DNA from: Caldilineaceae bacterium
GTDB taxonomy: Bacteria > Chloroflexota > Anaerolineae > Caldilineales > Caldilineaceae
Length of the DNA: 64,000 bases
Assembly: GCA_020634755.1 (NCBI GenBank)
Contig: JACKBC010000004.1
Span: 1-64,000, forward strand
Direction: 5' to 3'
Part shown: one piece after another, positions 1 to 8,760 of the stretch
Layout: each line of letters starts with the position of its first letter
Numbering within the stretch: position 1 is the stretch's first letter
The notes under the pieces: generated by a model
The model's input: the letters and a program-made list of their open reading frames with translations, nothing else
Told to the model about the DNA's origin: nothing
Databases searched by the model: none
Translations under genes and position numbers: made by a program

Positions 1-715
1 GATCATCGACATCAAACTGGCTGGCATCGGTGGGCTTGTGAATATCCATGCCCCAGCCGCCCAGCCCAATGCCCTGGGTGCCCATTTTGGAGAAGGTGAC
101 ACCGCTCACGGTGACCGGCGTGGGGTAATCCATAATAAAGAGCGCCCGGTCCAAAGCGTGAATGCCAATATCGAGCAAGCAACCGCCACCAGAGAGAGCG
201 TTTCTTGTAAACCAACTGCCAAAGCCGGGAATGCCGGCGCGACGATGCCAGACCGTGCGGGCGGCGTAAATTTCACCAAAGAAGCCGGCGTCGGCCTGCG
301 CTTTGGCGGCGCGGATGGCGTCGGACCAGCGATAGTGTGAACCCACATTTACCGTCAGTCCTTTAGAGGTCGCCAGGTCCATCATCTCTTTGGCGTGGGC
401 ATAGGTCAAGGCCAGCGGCTTTTCGCACAGCACGTTTGAACCAGCGTTCAGCGCGGCCATGGTCATGGGGTGATGAAATATGTTTGGCGTGGCAATGACC
501 GTAATGTCCGGCTTGATCTCGCGCAACATTACTTCATAGTCGGTATAGCTGTGCGGCACGCCTTTCTCTGCGGCCACCTCCGCCACGCGCTCGGCATTAA
601 CGTCGCAGACCGCTTCGACCGACACGTTGGGAATGCTCTGGAAGTTGGGGATATGGCCGCGCTGCACAATGGTGCCGGCGCCAATCATGGCGACGCGGTA
701 ATTTTTGGTTGTCAT
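1..715 (-). CDS. Gfo/Idh/MocA family oxidoreductase (partial)
   Basis: This is the N-terminal ~238 residues of an NAD(P)-dependent sugar or cyclitol dehydrogenase; the gene runs off the left edge, so its C-terminus is missing. The translation begins MTTKNYRVAMIGAGTIVQRG, a Rossmann dinucleotide-binding start. It then has the CEKPLA motif that holds the catalytic lysine, and a GGGCLLDIGIHALD stretch typical of the substrate-binding domain. An in-frame ATG nine bases further upstream is an alternative start; neither has a strong ribosome-binding site. Substrate cannot be told from sequence. It stands alone, with 380 bases of repeat-bearing DNA upstream. Two related features lie in the window: an intact gene at 49732 and a C-terminal remnant at 40336. 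Confidence 0.9.
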   Translation of the reverse strand, partial: MTTKNYRVAMIGAGTIVQRGHIPNFQSIPNVSVEAVCDVNAERVAEVAAEKGVPHSYTDYEVMLREIKPDITVIATPNIFHHPMTMAALNAGSNVLCEKPLALTYAHAKEMMDLATSKGLTVNVGSHYRWSDAIRAAKAQADAGFFGEIYAARTVWHRRAGIPGFGSWFTRNALSGGGCLLDIGIHALDRALFIMDYPTPVTVSGVTFSKMGTQGIGLGGWGMDIHKPTDASQFDVDD

Positions 716-816
716 GATACACATCTCTTTCGCTTGATGAAGGGAGACTTGAAATGCCAAATCGGATGATACTCATCCTAAACTGGCTTGATAGAAACGC
801 CGCTTTAACCTTCCAC

Positions 817-921
817 AATCATAGGACTTACGCAATCATAGGACTTACGCAAGCCTGGAGGCAGAATTGCGTCGCAAAAGATGGTCTCTTCTCCTGGCGA
901 TCCATAGGCGTTGTGTAAGTC
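817..921. repeat. MITE-like element with terminal inverted repeats
   Basis: A 17-bp unit (AATCATAGGACTTACGC) occurs twice in tandem at 817-833 and 834-850. The second copy begins a short segment whose left end, GACTTACGCAAGCC, is the approximate reverse complement of its right end at 907-921 (GGCGTTGTGTAAGTC). A second segment with the same two ends lies at 41039-41203. There is no coding capacity, so a miniature non-autonomous element or relic is the simplest reading. The rest of 716-1096 shows no supportable gene. Confidence 0.5.
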
Positions 922-1096
922 GTGTATCATTAAACGGATGCAAAGTCGTTGATTGTATAAAGTTAAAATGATGTGGCTATTTGACTGGCGTGGCTCTATC
1001 AAACCGCGTTCAGCAAGCTCTATTGTATATCAATTTCCCCCAATCCGATAGTCGCGACAAAGGGTAAGATACGCATCGACAATGCTTATACAAACG

Positions 1097-1462
1097 TCAC
1101 GCCGCAGGCCAGCGTTTCCAGGCCACAAAGGCCGCCAGCACCAACACCACGGCATTTAACCCAATGTTGCCAAATTCGCCGCGCGTGACGTGAAAAATGG
1201 CGGCAAATATCATCACCAGCGCCAATCCGGCCGCGGCATACGCCGTCAGCCGCGGCTGGATCTTGGTCACCCCAGGCAGGACCAAACCCAGGGCGCCGGC
1301 AATCTCCGCCAGGCCAATAAAGCGCACCAACAGCCCGGGCACATCATTTACCCACGGCATCATAGCCGCAAGCTCCGACAACGGTTGGGCCACTTTGGGA
1401 AACCCAAAGACGGCAAATGCTACGGCCAATAAAATCTGTACAATCCACAATGCAATATTCAA
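1097..1462 (-). CDS. DoxX family membrane protein
   Basis: A small integral membrane protein of about 121 residues with four hydrophobic segments, matching the DoxX fold in length and layout. The reading frame is open further upstream, but the real start is almost certainly the TTG at 1460-1462. It follows AAGGAGC at a proper distance and gives LNIALWIVQILLAVAF, matching the ATG start of the paralogue at 3588 (MNIALWIVQILLGAAF). DoxX proteins are linked to thiol or quinone redox processes. In Bacillus the DoxX protein CatD is paired with the catechol dioxygenase CatE. Here too the DoxX genes flank VOC genes. The redox role is inferred from family and context. Confidence 0.85.
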   Translation of the reverse strand: MNIALWIVQILLAVAFAVFGFPKVAQPLSELAAMMPWVNDVPGLLVRFIGLAEIAGALGLVLPGVTKIQPRLTAYAAAGLALVMIFAAIFHVTRGEFGNIGLNAVVLVLAAFVAWKRWPAA

Positions 1463-1494
1463 CTGAAAGCTCCTTGTTTGGTGATTGAGTGAAA

Positions 1495-1573
1495 CATGTT
1501 TGAAAGGGTGAAAAGGTGAAAGGGTGAAAAATGATCGCCTTGTCACCCTTTTCGCCCGTTCATCTTGTGAATC
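1495..1573. repeat. Self-complementary GGTGAAA-type short-repeat array
   Basis: The spacer between the VOC gene and the DoxX gene is built of short purine-rich units (GAAAGGGTGAAAAGGTGAAA) followed by their complement (TCACCCTTTTCGCCC), so either strand can fold on itself. Arrays of the same design occur at 14425-14517, 15545-15725, 20989-21078, 35118-35215 and 58500-58560. Confidence 0.6.
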
Positions 1574-2104
1574 CTACCGATACGCTGCCAGCTCTACCAA
1601 ATAGTCCGCCGGCGCCGGCTCATCCAGCTCGCCCAGCAGGTTGGGAAAATCGAGCGGCTTGCGGTCGAACACTAGATTGTCGCCTCGGCGCGGCCACTGT
1701 TTCGGCGTGCGATCCCAGGCCAGTTCAATGCCATTGAAGTCGGGGTCGTGCAGATAGATAGCCTCGTGCGTGCCGTGGTCCGAAGCGCCGTCGATGGACC
1801 AGCCGCCATCCAGCAGCCGCTTAAGCGCCGCCGCCAAATCTCGCCGTTCGGGATAGTTGATGGCAAAGTGATAAAGGCCCGTGGTCCCCGCGGCCGGCGG
1901 CTCACCGCCCGCGCTGTCCCACGTGTTGAGCCCTAAGTGGTGGTGATAGCCGCCGGCTGATAAAAACGCCGCTTGCTGCCCAAAGCGCGTGACCAGATCA
2001 AAGCCGATCAGCTCGTGATAAAATTGGACCGCCCGATCCAGATCGGACACTTTGAGATGGACGTGGCCGATGCGCGCACCGGCGGGGATTGAGTTGGTTG
2101 TCAT
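1574..2104 (-). CDS. VOC (glyoxalase/dioxygenase) family protein, CatE-like
   Basis: A 176-residue vicinal-oxygen-chelate protein. The two halves of a VOC module are visible: an N-terminal RIGHVHLKVSDLDRAVQFYH strand with a candidate metal-binding His, a GGYHHHLGLNTW segment, GLYHFAINYP with a further His, and a DPDFNGIELAWDR ending with a metal-ligand Glu. The GYHHHLGxNTW signature is characteristic of the CatE/YfiE type of extradiol (catechol 2,3-) dioxygenase-like proteins. The start ATG follows CGGAG at a usual spacing. It sits between two DoxX genes and next to a larger VOC gene, all on the minus strand. It probably acts in quinone or catechol detoxification; the exact substrate is unknown. 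Confidence 0.85.
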   Translation of the reverse strand: MTTNSIPAGARIGHVHLKVSDLDRAVQFYHELIGFDLVTRFGQQAAFLSAGGYHHHLGLNTWDSAGGEPPAAGTTGLYHFAINYPERRDLAAALKRLLDGGWSIDGASDHGTHEAIYLHDPDFNGIELAWDRTPKQWPRRGDNLVFDRKPLDFPNLLGELDEPAPADYLVELAAYR

Positions 2105-2180
2105 GGGTTGCTCCGAGGAACATTTACGAATTCAGAGGCTTCGATTTAACTCAGCACAAGTTTACGATTTACGATTCTCG

Positions 2181-2308
2181 TCCTGATTGACTGAGACATT
2201 TAGTCTTTCTACGGCAAAGGACGCAAAGATGCGCAAAGGTTCTCGAGTAGATTCTTCGCGATTCTTTGCGATCCGCGCGGTAAAATAAGATTTGTCAGTC
2301 AATCAGGA
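2181..2308. repeat. 14-bp inverted repeat around a GCAAAG-rich spacer
   Basis: TCCTGATTGACTGA at 2181-2194 is repeated in perfect inverted orientation at 2295-2308, enclosing ~100 bases that include GGCAAAGGACGCAAAGATGC. The right arm overlaps the last codons and stop of the upstream VOC gene, so the structure could end its transcript or mark a small insertion. Confidence 0.5.
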
Positions 2309-3213
2309 TTCTCGCCTGTAGAGAACAATATCCCATTTTGAGCTGGGTCACGCGTAAACACCCCATCGCTGCGCTGCTCGTGAGTCACACCATTGGACTC
2401 CAGCCGCTGCACCAGTTGGTCCAACGCAGGTTGCGCGGGCAGTTGAACCACGTAATGGCGCAGACCCGCGGCATCGGCGGGCTGGGGTGGCGCGCCAACG
2501 CCGGCCCATGTATTCACGCCCAGGTGATGGTGATAGCCACCGGCGGCCAGGAACGAGGCGCCATTCCACTCCATCATCAGGTCAAAGCCAATGACGCGCG
2601 TGTAAAAGTCGGTGGCCGCGGCCAGGTCGTTCACGTGCAAATGCATGTGGCCAATGATGGTCTCCGGCTCCAGGCCCGACCATGCCGCGCCGTTACCGGC
2701 GGCGCCGTTGCTAGTGCCACCATTCTCGTTCAGCTCGTTGAGAATGCCCTGATAGTCCAGCGGCAGCCCCCCCATGACAATGCGGTTGCCTTCATATTGC
2801 CACTCGGCGCGCGGCCGATCGCGATAGACTTCAATGCCGTTGCCGTCCGGGTCGGACAGATAGAGCGCCTCGCTGACCAAATGGTCCGAACCGCCGATGC
2901 GTATCTGATGTTCCACCAGGCTGCGCAACACCTTGGCCAGCGCCACGCGCGTAGTCGTCAACACAGCAAAGTGATAGAGCCCGCTGTGATGGGTCACGTG
3001 GCGGGCTCCGGGCAGCTCCACCAATTCTAATAACGTATTGCGGCCCGCCCCCAGATTGGCTTGGCCGTCGCTTTGCTCATGCAGTTGGAAGCCCAGCACG
3101 CGCCGGTAAAAGTCCACTGCCCGCGCCAGATCTGAAACGGTTAGCTGAACAGCTCCCATACTGGCGCCTGGGTGAATTATTGATTGAAATAAATTCTCTT
3201 GTGTTGAAATCAT
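2299..3213 (-). CDS. Two-domain VOC (catechol 2,3-dioxygenase-like) protein
   Basis: A 304-residue protein made of two VOC modules, the length of Bacillus CatE. The first half runs from MGAVQLTVSDLARAVDFYRR to DPDGNGIEVYRDRP. The second half begins IGHMHLHVNDLAAATDFYTR and contains GYHHHLGVNTW. Metal ligands are split: in the first half the usual leading His is Gln (GAVQLTV), while in the second half the usual closing Glu is replaced (NGILFST), so only part of the canonical 2-His-1-carboxylate set is present in each module. The ATG is preceded by AGGA sequences. It starts 15 bases after the end of the DoxX gene and is surely co-transcribed with it. The likely role is oxidation or sensing of catechols or quinones. 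Confidence 0.85.
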   Translation of the reverse strand: MISTQENLFQSIIHPGASMGAVQLTVSDLARAVDFYRRVLGFQLHEQSDGQANLGAGRNTLLELVELPGARHVTHHSGLYHFAVLTTTRVALAKVLRSLVEHQIRIGGSDHLVSEALYLSDPDGNGIEVYRDRPRAEWQYEGNRIVMGGLPLDYQGILNELNENGGTSNGAAGNGAAWSGLEPETIIGHMHLHVNDLAAATDFYTRVIGFDLMMEWNGASFLAAGGYHHHLGVNTWAGVGAPPQPADAAGLRHYVVQLPAQPALDQLVQRLESNGVTHEQRSDGVFTRDPAQNGILFSTGENPD

Positions 3214-3228
3214 GGTTATTCCTAGCTC

Positions 3229-3588
3229 CTAAGCGAAACGGCCATAGGCCACAAAAGCGGCCAACAGCAGTAATAGTATGTTAATCAAAATACTCGAGTT
3301 CTCGCCACGCCGAATGTGAACAATGGCTGCGCCAATCATGGTCAACACCAGCCCGACGGCGGCCAGCGGCGTCAAGATGGGCAGAATATTGGTGAGCCAG
3401 GGCAGAATGAGACCGATGCCTGCCAGCAGTTCCAAAATGCCAATGATGCGCACACTGTTGGCCGAAAAATCCTCCACCCACCCCATATTGGCTTGCAGTT
3501 TCTCCTTGGGCTGGGTCGACTTCATGGCGCCCGCCATAATAAAAGCCGCGCCCAGCAATATTTGTACAATCCAAAGTGCAATGTTCAT
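3229..3588 (-). CDS. DoxX family membrane protein (CatD-like)
   Basis: A 119-residue, four-helix membrane protein starting MNIALWIVQILLGAAF. The ATG has an excellent ribosome-binding site (GAGGAGGAAACT). It is the first gene of the minus-strand run DoxX, VOC (two-domain), VOC, DoxX. In Bacillus subtilis the DoxX gene catD precedes the VOC dioxygenase gene catE in a thiol-stress and catechol-induced operon; the gene order here is the same. Family and order support a CatD-like partner of the neighbouring dioxygenase; regulation was not seen in the sequence. Confidence 0.85.
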   Translation of the reverse strand: MNIALWIVQILLGAAFIMAGAMKSTQPKEKLQANMGWVEDFSANSVRIIGILELLAGIGLILPWLTNILPILTPLAAVGLVLTMIGAAIVHIRRGENSSILINILLLLLAAFVAYGRFA

Positions 3589-3700
3589 AGTTTCCTCCTC
3601 GGCGTTTGCTTGTATAAAACGATAAATACACTTTACCGCTGCGGCGTCCCCACCACCGTCCCAAGTGCGAGCTGAACATGTCCCAATTGCCGTCCCACTA

Positions 3701-3716
3701 TGGTATACTTGCGCCT
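3701..3716 (+). promoter_or_regulatory. Extended -10 promoter, possibly leaderless
   Basis: TGGTATACT (an extended -10, TG-n-TATACT) ends 7 bases before the ATG at 3717. With normal start-site spacing the transcript would begin at or beside the A of the ATG. No ribosome-binding site is present. The same decamer TGGTATACTT stands 7 bases before the ATG at 38568. Confidence 0.5.
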
Positions 3717-6700
3717 ATGCCTACCACTCGCCTGTCTCTGCTTGGGCCACCCCAATTTTATCACAACGGTCAACCCGTGGCGTTGAACATTGCCAAAATG
3801 CAGGCCCTGCTCGCCTACCTGGCCGTGACGCGCCAGCGCCAGACGCGTGATCATCTGCTGGCGCTTCTGTGGGCCGAAAGCGGCGCCGAGGCTGCCCGCA
3901 AAAATATGCGCAACCGGCTCTGGCAAACGCGCCAACTGTTGGGTGAAGAAGTGATCATAAGCCAGAGTAATAGCCTGCTATTGGCCTCAGACGTATGGAC
4001 CGACGTAGCGCAGTTTGAAATAAGTTTGCCGGCGCAACTGCACCTGGACGTACCGGATCCCGCCATACTCAACGAACTTTTGCAGCTTTGGCGTGGTCCG
4101 CTGCTGGATGGCGTCACGCTGGCCGAAGCGCCCGAATTTGAACTTTGGCTCACCACCGAGCGCGCGCGACTGGCGCAACTTTATACGCAGGGGCTCGATG
4201 CGTTCATCAAACACCGACGCCAACATGACGATTGGGCGCAGATCGTCTCCCTGGCCCAGCGCGGTTTACAGCACGATCCGCTCTACGAGCCGTTTCATCG
4301 GGCGCTGATGCAGGCCTACGCGCACCGTGGCGAGCGCGCCAACGCGTTGCGCCAATTTGATCGTTTACAGACGCTGCTGGATCAAGAGCTGGGCGTTGCA
4401 CCTTCGGCGGACACATTGGCATTGCGGGCGTCAATTGCCCAAAATGGGCGGGATGAAGACCCCGGTAACTCGACGGCTACGGCCGAACCGCTGATGCAGA
4501 TACGTGCTCCGCAGGCCACGCAGCCGGATGCGCCGCCATTTATAGGCCGCCAAACTGAGATAGCACAGATGATGACCTCCTGGCGTTTGGCCGGCGTCGG
4601 CACGCGCAAAGTGTTGCTGCTCAGCGGCGAACTGGGCATGGGCAAAAGCACGCTGTGGCGACAGTGGGTAGCGACGCTGCCCGCGGAGCAGATTGTGCTG
4701 GAGACGCGCTGTCTCAACACCACGCAGCACCTGCCGTTCGACCCTATGCGACGGCTGTTGAGTGCTCCTTTTTGTCGTCAGCAAATGGCGCAGTTGGCGG
4801 CAAAGTTGCTGCCCATCTGGCGAACTGAGCTGGTGCGTTTGGCGCCCGCTTTGCAGACCGTGTTGCCGTCCGCGGCAGACCAGGCAACCACACCGCCCGC
4901 GTTAACACCCACCGAGGAACGAGCGTTGATTGCCGAAGCGCTGACCCAGTTTTTGCGCGCCCTTGAGGCCAGCCCGCTGATTCTTTTTATCGACGATCTG
5001 CATTGGGCCGACGGCGCCACGCTGGACTGGCTGCTCTATTTGACCGACCGCATGGCCCACGAGCCGATTTTGCTGGTGGGCGCCTATCGGCCCGAGGATG
5101 CCAGTGCGGCGCTGCTGCAGTTGATGGCGCAGTGGCGGCGTGAAGATATTCTACAGCGCATTGATGTGCCTCCCTTTACGCTGGCGGAAACCACCACTTT
5201 GTTGACGGCGCTGGGCAGCAACACGGCCTTGGCGGACTATCTGCATCACCAAAGCGGCGGCAACCCTTACTATTTGTCGCAACTCAGCGATGTGGCTGTT
5301 GATGGCATTCCGGCTTCGCTGGTAGAAATTGTAAAGGCTCGGCTCAGCTATTTGAGCGCTGACGAGCAGCCCATCTTGCAGGCGGCTGCCGTATTGGATC
5401 CCACCATTGATCTGGGACTGCTGCAAGAGATCAGCGGGCGCAGCGAAGCAGAGACGGTCGATGCCATAGATCGGCTGCTGACGGCGGCTTTGCTAACAGA
5501 ACGAGGCGATGGCTACGAATTTACCCATCCCCTGGTCGCCACCATTGTACGCGAGGCACTGAGCCGTGGGCGGCGCAAACTGCTGCATCGCCGCGCCGCC
5601 GATGGGCTGGCCGCGCGCCAAGGGGCACAATTGACCGCCGTAGCGGGCCAATTGGCGCATCATTATGGCGAGGCCGGCGACTCCGAAAGAGCGCTTCATT
5701 TTGCCGACATGGCCGGAATGGAAGCGCTGCACATGAGCGCCGCCGCTGAAGCGCTGGCCTTCTTTGCACAGGCGCAGTCGATCCGATTCAGCCCACACCG
5801 CCAGCTCGAAATTGGCATGGCGCTCATGCTGCTGCCGGGCAGAATGGCGCAGGCGCGAGCGACCATGCAGGAGGCATTAGAGACGTTTGAAGCGGCTGGA
5901 GATCTACACGGGACGGTCAAAGCCGGTTTGCGGCTGGCGGCCAGCCATCTGGCTACCCAAGAGGGCGCGGCAGTGCTGCGCTGGGCGCGCCGGGTGCTGC
6001 CCGATCTGGAAATGGTGGAAGATGCTGAATTGCACGCCAGCGCCCACTATCTGATGGGAACAGCCCAATATCGCAACGGATATGATATGGCGGCGGCCGC
6101 CACGCATCTACAAAAGGCGACGGAGCTGGTCAACGCGCACGGCATCGATTCCGAAATTGGGTTCATGAGCTGGTTCGAGTGGGGCAATCTTTGTTTAGAA
6201 CGTGGAGATTTGGCGCAGGCGATTGCCAAGTTTCAGCAGGCGCAACGAGTCGCCCAAAGTCGCCAAAGCATCCTGTTTGAGGCGCTCAGCCTCAACAACA
6301 TGGCTCATGCCGCGCTGCTTACCGGCGCCGTTGCACAAGCGCTGATGCTGGTGGAGCAGGCCATGCAGATGGCCGAAACCTACGCACTCCAACCCATGCG
6401 CTACTATTTCCTGAGCACGCGGGGTGAAGTTGCGCTAGCCGCTGGCCAGCTACTTGCCGCTGACGATTGGTTCAATCAAGCGTTGACATTAGCGCAAAAG
6501 TATGACAATCCTGTTTTTGTGGCCAACCTGCAGGCGCATCTGGGCCGCGCGGCCCAGGCCCGTGGCGAATTCGACACGGCGTTAGCGCTGTTGACCACCG
6601 CCCAGGATGCCATCGCAGAGACGCACGCCCTATATCTGCAAATACAGATCTCTTTATGGCTGGCCGACTTACAAATCGCGCGCAATTACGTCAATTCAGC

Positions 6701-6824
6701 GGCTTTTCACCTTCAGCAAGCGGACGCACGACTGCACGCCGCCGAATATGGCCTGCTGCACGCACAAGCGGATCGGCTCCGCCCCCAAATTGCGTCATCC
6801 CCATCGCTGCAGCGCGCGCCATAA
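3717..6824 (+). CDS. BTAD/AAA/TPR transcriptional regulator (SARP-LuxR-like)
   Basis: A 1,035-residue cytoplasmic regulator. Residues ~1-95 form an OmpR-type winged-helix DNA-binding domain (RLSLLGPPQF to NRLWQTRQLLGEE), followed by a bacterial transcriptional activation domain of helical repeats to ~245 (AYAHRGERANALRQFDRLQT). A STAND/AAA ATPase follows with Walker A GELGMGKS at ~304-311 and Walker B ILFIDDLHWAD at ~423-433. The C-terminal ~400 residues are TPR-like repeats. An upstream in-frame ATG at 3678 exists, but ATG 3717 fits the usual start of this family and a promoter lies between the two. Such proteins are ATP-dependent, ligand-responsive activators. The target is unknown; it is divergent from the DoxX/VOC operon, which makes that operon a candidate. 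Confidence 0.9.
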   Translation: MPTTRLSLLGPPQFYHNGQPVALNIAKMQALLAYLAVTRQRQTRDHLLALLWAESGAEAARKNMRNRLWQTRQLLGEEVIISQSNSLLLASDVWTDVAQFEISLPAQLHLDVPDPAILNELLQLWRGPLLDGVTLAEAPEFELWLTTERARLAQLYTQGLDAFIKHRRQHDDWAQIVSLAQRGLQHDPLYEPFHRALMQAYAHRGERANALRQFDRLQTLLDQELGVAPSADTLALRASIAQNGRDEDPGNSTATAEPLMQIRAPQATQPDAPPFIGRQTEIAQMMTSWRLAGVGTRKVLLLSGELGMGKSTLWRQWVATLPAEQIVLETRCLNTTQHLPFDPMRRLLSAPFCRQQMAQLAAKLLPIWRTELVRLAPALQTVLPSAADQATTPPALTPTEERALIAEALTQFLRALEASPLILFIDDLHWADGATLDWLLYLTDRMAHEPILLVGAYRPEDASAALLQLMAQWRREDILQRIDVPPFTLAETTTLLTALGSNTALADYLHHQSGGNPYYLSQLSDVAVDGIPASLVEIVKARLSYLSADEQPILQAAAVLDPTIDLGLLQEISGRSEAETVDAIDRLLTAALLTERGDGYEFTHPLVATIVREALSRGRRKLLHRRAADGLAARQGAQLTAVAGQLAHHYGEAGDSERALHFADMAGMEALHMSAAAEALAFFAQAQSIRFSPHRQLEIGMALMLLPGRMAQARATMQEALETFEAAGDLHGTVKAGLRLAASHLATQEGAAVLRWARRVLPDLEMVEDAELHASAHYLMGTAQYRNGYDMAAAATHLQKATELVNAHGIDSEIGFMSWFEWGNLCLERGDLAQAIAKFQQAQRVAQSRQSILFEALSLNNMAHAALLTGAVAQALMLVEQAMQMAETYALQPMRYYFLSTRGEVALAAGQLLAADDWFNQALTLAQKYDNPVFVANLQAHLGRAAQARGEFDTALALLTTAQDAIAETHALYLQIQISLWLADLQIARNYVNSAAFHLQQADARLHAAEYGLLHAQADRLRPQIASSPSLQRAP

Positions 6825-6858
6825 GAGGCATGCACAATCTTGAATACAAAGGCTCCCA

Positions 6859-8025
6859 TTACTTCTTCATGCCGGCCAAGCGTTCGCCGGCCATGCGCAG
6901 GGTCTCGAGCTTCTTGGGGAAGGCAAAGCGCACGCTGTCTACGCCATACCCGTCCAGCGTATAAAAGCTGGTGCCGGGCACGGCGGCCACGCCAACATCT
7001 GTGGTGAGCCAGCGGGCAAAGCGACTCGAATCCCACTGGGCTTGCGGAATATCCAGCCCGGTGTAGTCGGCCATGGTGTAATAGGCGCCTTCGGGCAGCG
7101 AGGCTTGGAAGCCCACCTCTTCCAACACACCCAGCATTAAATCGCGGCGCCGGTGATAATCGAGCGTCATCTGCTCGTAATAGCTGTTGGGCAAGTTGAG
7201 CGCCGCGGCCGCGGCATGCTGCATGGGCGTGGGCGCACAGATGGTCATATAGTCGTGAATTTTGCGTACCGCTTGCGCCACCGAGGCCGGTGCAATGATG
7301 TGGCCCAACCGCCAGCCGGTGACGGCAAAGGTCTTGCCGAAACCGCCAATGGTAATAGTGCGGTCGCGCACGGCTTCATAACCACCGGGTGATTTATGAA
7401 CGCGCCCATCATAGAGAATGCGGTCGTAGATCTCATCGGTGATCAAAATCAAATTGTGTTTGAGGACGAGATCGATGACGGCCTGTACCTCTCCTTCATC
7501 AAAGACGCGGCCGGTGGGATTGTGCGGCGTGTTGAGCAGGAAGGCGCGCGTACGTGGCGTAATTGCGGCTTCTACCCGTTCGGGGTCAAAACGATAGGCC
7601 GGGGCTTGCAGCGGTACCGCCACCGGCTTGGCGCCGGTCATAATGGCAGTGGGATAGAAATTTTCGTGGGCCGGCTCTAAAACGATGATCTCATCGCCGG
7701 GCTCCAGCACCGCGGTAAAGGCGGCCGCAATGCCTTCAGTGACGCCACAAACCACCGTCACATGGACATCGGGGTCCACATCCCAGCCCAACGTGCTGCG
7801 GTAATGTTCAGCCAGTTTGTTGCGCAGCGCTGGTACGCCCCAGGTAATGGCATATTGATTGGCGCCAGAGCGGATGGCCGCCACGGCCGCGTCCATAATC
7901 TCGGCAGGTGGGTCAAAATCGGGAAAGCCCTGGCTCAAGTTAATGGCATTGTGCTGAATGGCCAGGCGCGTCATTTCGCGAATGGTGGATTCGCCAAAGG
8001 CGTGGGTACGCTGTGCTGGTTGCAT
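6859..8025 (-). CDS. Pyridoxal-phosphate aminotransferase class I/II
   Basis: A 388-residue fold-type I aminotransferase. Visible hallmarks are LSQGFPDFDPP near the N-terminus, NQYAITWGVPALR, NTPHNPTG (PLP-phosphate and substrate region), TDEIYDRILYDG, the Schiff-base lysine in GGFGKTFAVTGWRLG (Lys ~231), and a closing RFAFPK. The SQGFPDFDPP opening resembles kynurenine/glutamine and methionine aminotransferases rather than classical AspC. The frame is open to an ATG four codons upstream, but that ATG lies inside the ribosome-binding site (AGGATCAAT) of the chosen start. It is convergent with the regulator gene, with only 34 bases between the stops. Substrate specificity cannot be fixed by eye. 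Confidence 0.9.
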   Translation of the reverse strand: MQPAQRTHAFGESTIREMTRLAIQHNAINLSQGFPDFDPPAEIMDAAVAAIRSGANQYAITWGVPALRNKLAEHYRSTLGWDVDPDVHVTVVCGVTEGIAAAFTAVLEPGDEIIVLEPAHENFYPTAIMTGAKPVAVPLQAPAYRFDPERVEAAITPRTRAFLLNTPHNPTGRVFDEGEVQAVIDLVLKHNLILITDEIYDRILYDGRVHKSPGGYEAVRDRTITIGGFGKTFAVTGWRLGHIIAPASVAQAVRKIHDYMTICAPTPMQHAAAAALNLPNSYYEQMTLDYHRRRDLMLGVLEEVGFQASLPEGAYYTMADYTGLDIPQAQWDSSRFARWLTTDVGVAAVPGTSFYTLDGYGVDSVRFAFPKKLETLRMAGERLAGMKK

Positions 8026-8145
8026 ATTGATCCTCATTTGGTGCTATACCTGAATATAATAGCCAGAGAATAGCTCAATCACCGTATACCTGTCAAACTG
8101 TACACCAGCACTCCCACACGACAGACAATTTGCGGATAGACGTAT

Positions 8146-8260
8146 GGCTCTTTGGGATCTCACCCTGCGGCGGCGCGCGGCCGCAGGGCGGTTGACGGTA
8201 CATGTCCCGACACTTTATTTCGTCTCCCGAGTCCTCTCGTCGAAAGGGCCGGGGACGTCA
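8146..8260. repeat. Hairpin repeat pair member (8204-8256) with GC-rich palindrome
   Basis: The 13-mer GGCTCTTTGGGAT at 8146-8158 is found inverted at 29290-29302 and 62690-62702. Next comes the hairpin CCTGCGGC-8 nt-GCCGCAGG at about 8164-8187. Then 8204-8256 carries a core (ATTTCGTCT, CCGAGT, TCTCGTCGAAAG) that differs at only three of 30 positions from the hairpin at 29212-29271. The remaining part of 8026-8301 shows no gene. Confidence 0.6.
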
Positions 8261-8301
8261 ACCCGCTGTGCGCCGGTTGCACCAACCTTATTTATAATTT
8301 T

Positions 8302-8760
8302 TTATGGACGGGGTGGCCCTTGCCGTTCAATTGGTGGATCGTTGGCCAACGTCGTTTGCAGGCCGGTGATTAACGCCTCTTTTTCTGCGTCACTCAGCTT
8401 GGCATCGGGATGCATCAAGAGATAGTCCCACAGCGGCATTTCGCCATTTTGGATCACCTCGATAATCTTTTCGGATTCTTCATTGGCCTGATCCCAGGTC
8501 GAGAAATTGAGATGCCGGCGTCCGTCATCTACGTGTTCCGCCACGCGCAGTGAAACGGGCGCCACATATGAATACCAGGGCCAAACCGTCTCATTGCTAT
8601 GGCAGTCAAAACAGGCGCGCTGTGCCAGCGCCCGCGTTTCCGGCGAATCCCACTTCACTTCTTGGGTCACCGCTGGATTGGTGCGGTTCACCGGGATAAA
8701 CTGGATCAGCACCAATAGAACAATAATCACAATACCTGCAATTCGTAAAAATCGTTTCAC
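8302..8760 (-). CDS. Haem-binding domain protein (PF14376-like), membrane-anchored c-type
   Basis: A 152-residue protein with an N-terminal membrane anchor or uncleaved signal (FLRIAGIVIIVLLVLIQFIP), then a single c-type haem site in RACFDCHSNETVWPWYSY, which is the diagnostic core of the Haem_bd family. The C-terminal half (MPLWDYLLMHPDAKLSDAEK) also fits. The start is GTG with GGAG about nine bases upstream. The protein should face the periplasmic or extracellular side, where haem is attached covalently. It has no obvious operon partner; redox or sensing roles are both possible for this family. Confidence 0.85.
   Translation of the reverse strand: MKRFLRIAGIVIIVLLVLIQFIPVNRTNPAVTQEVKWDSPETRALAQRACFDCHSNETVWPWYSYVAPVSLRVAEHVDDGRRHLNFSTWDQANEESEKIIEVIQNGEMPLWDYLLMHPDAKLSDAEKEALITGLQTTLANDPPIERQGPPRP

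Noticed and set aside
2338..3030. 230-codon plus-strand open frame
   Set aside because: It is antisense to the two-domain VOC gene and has no recognisable domain.
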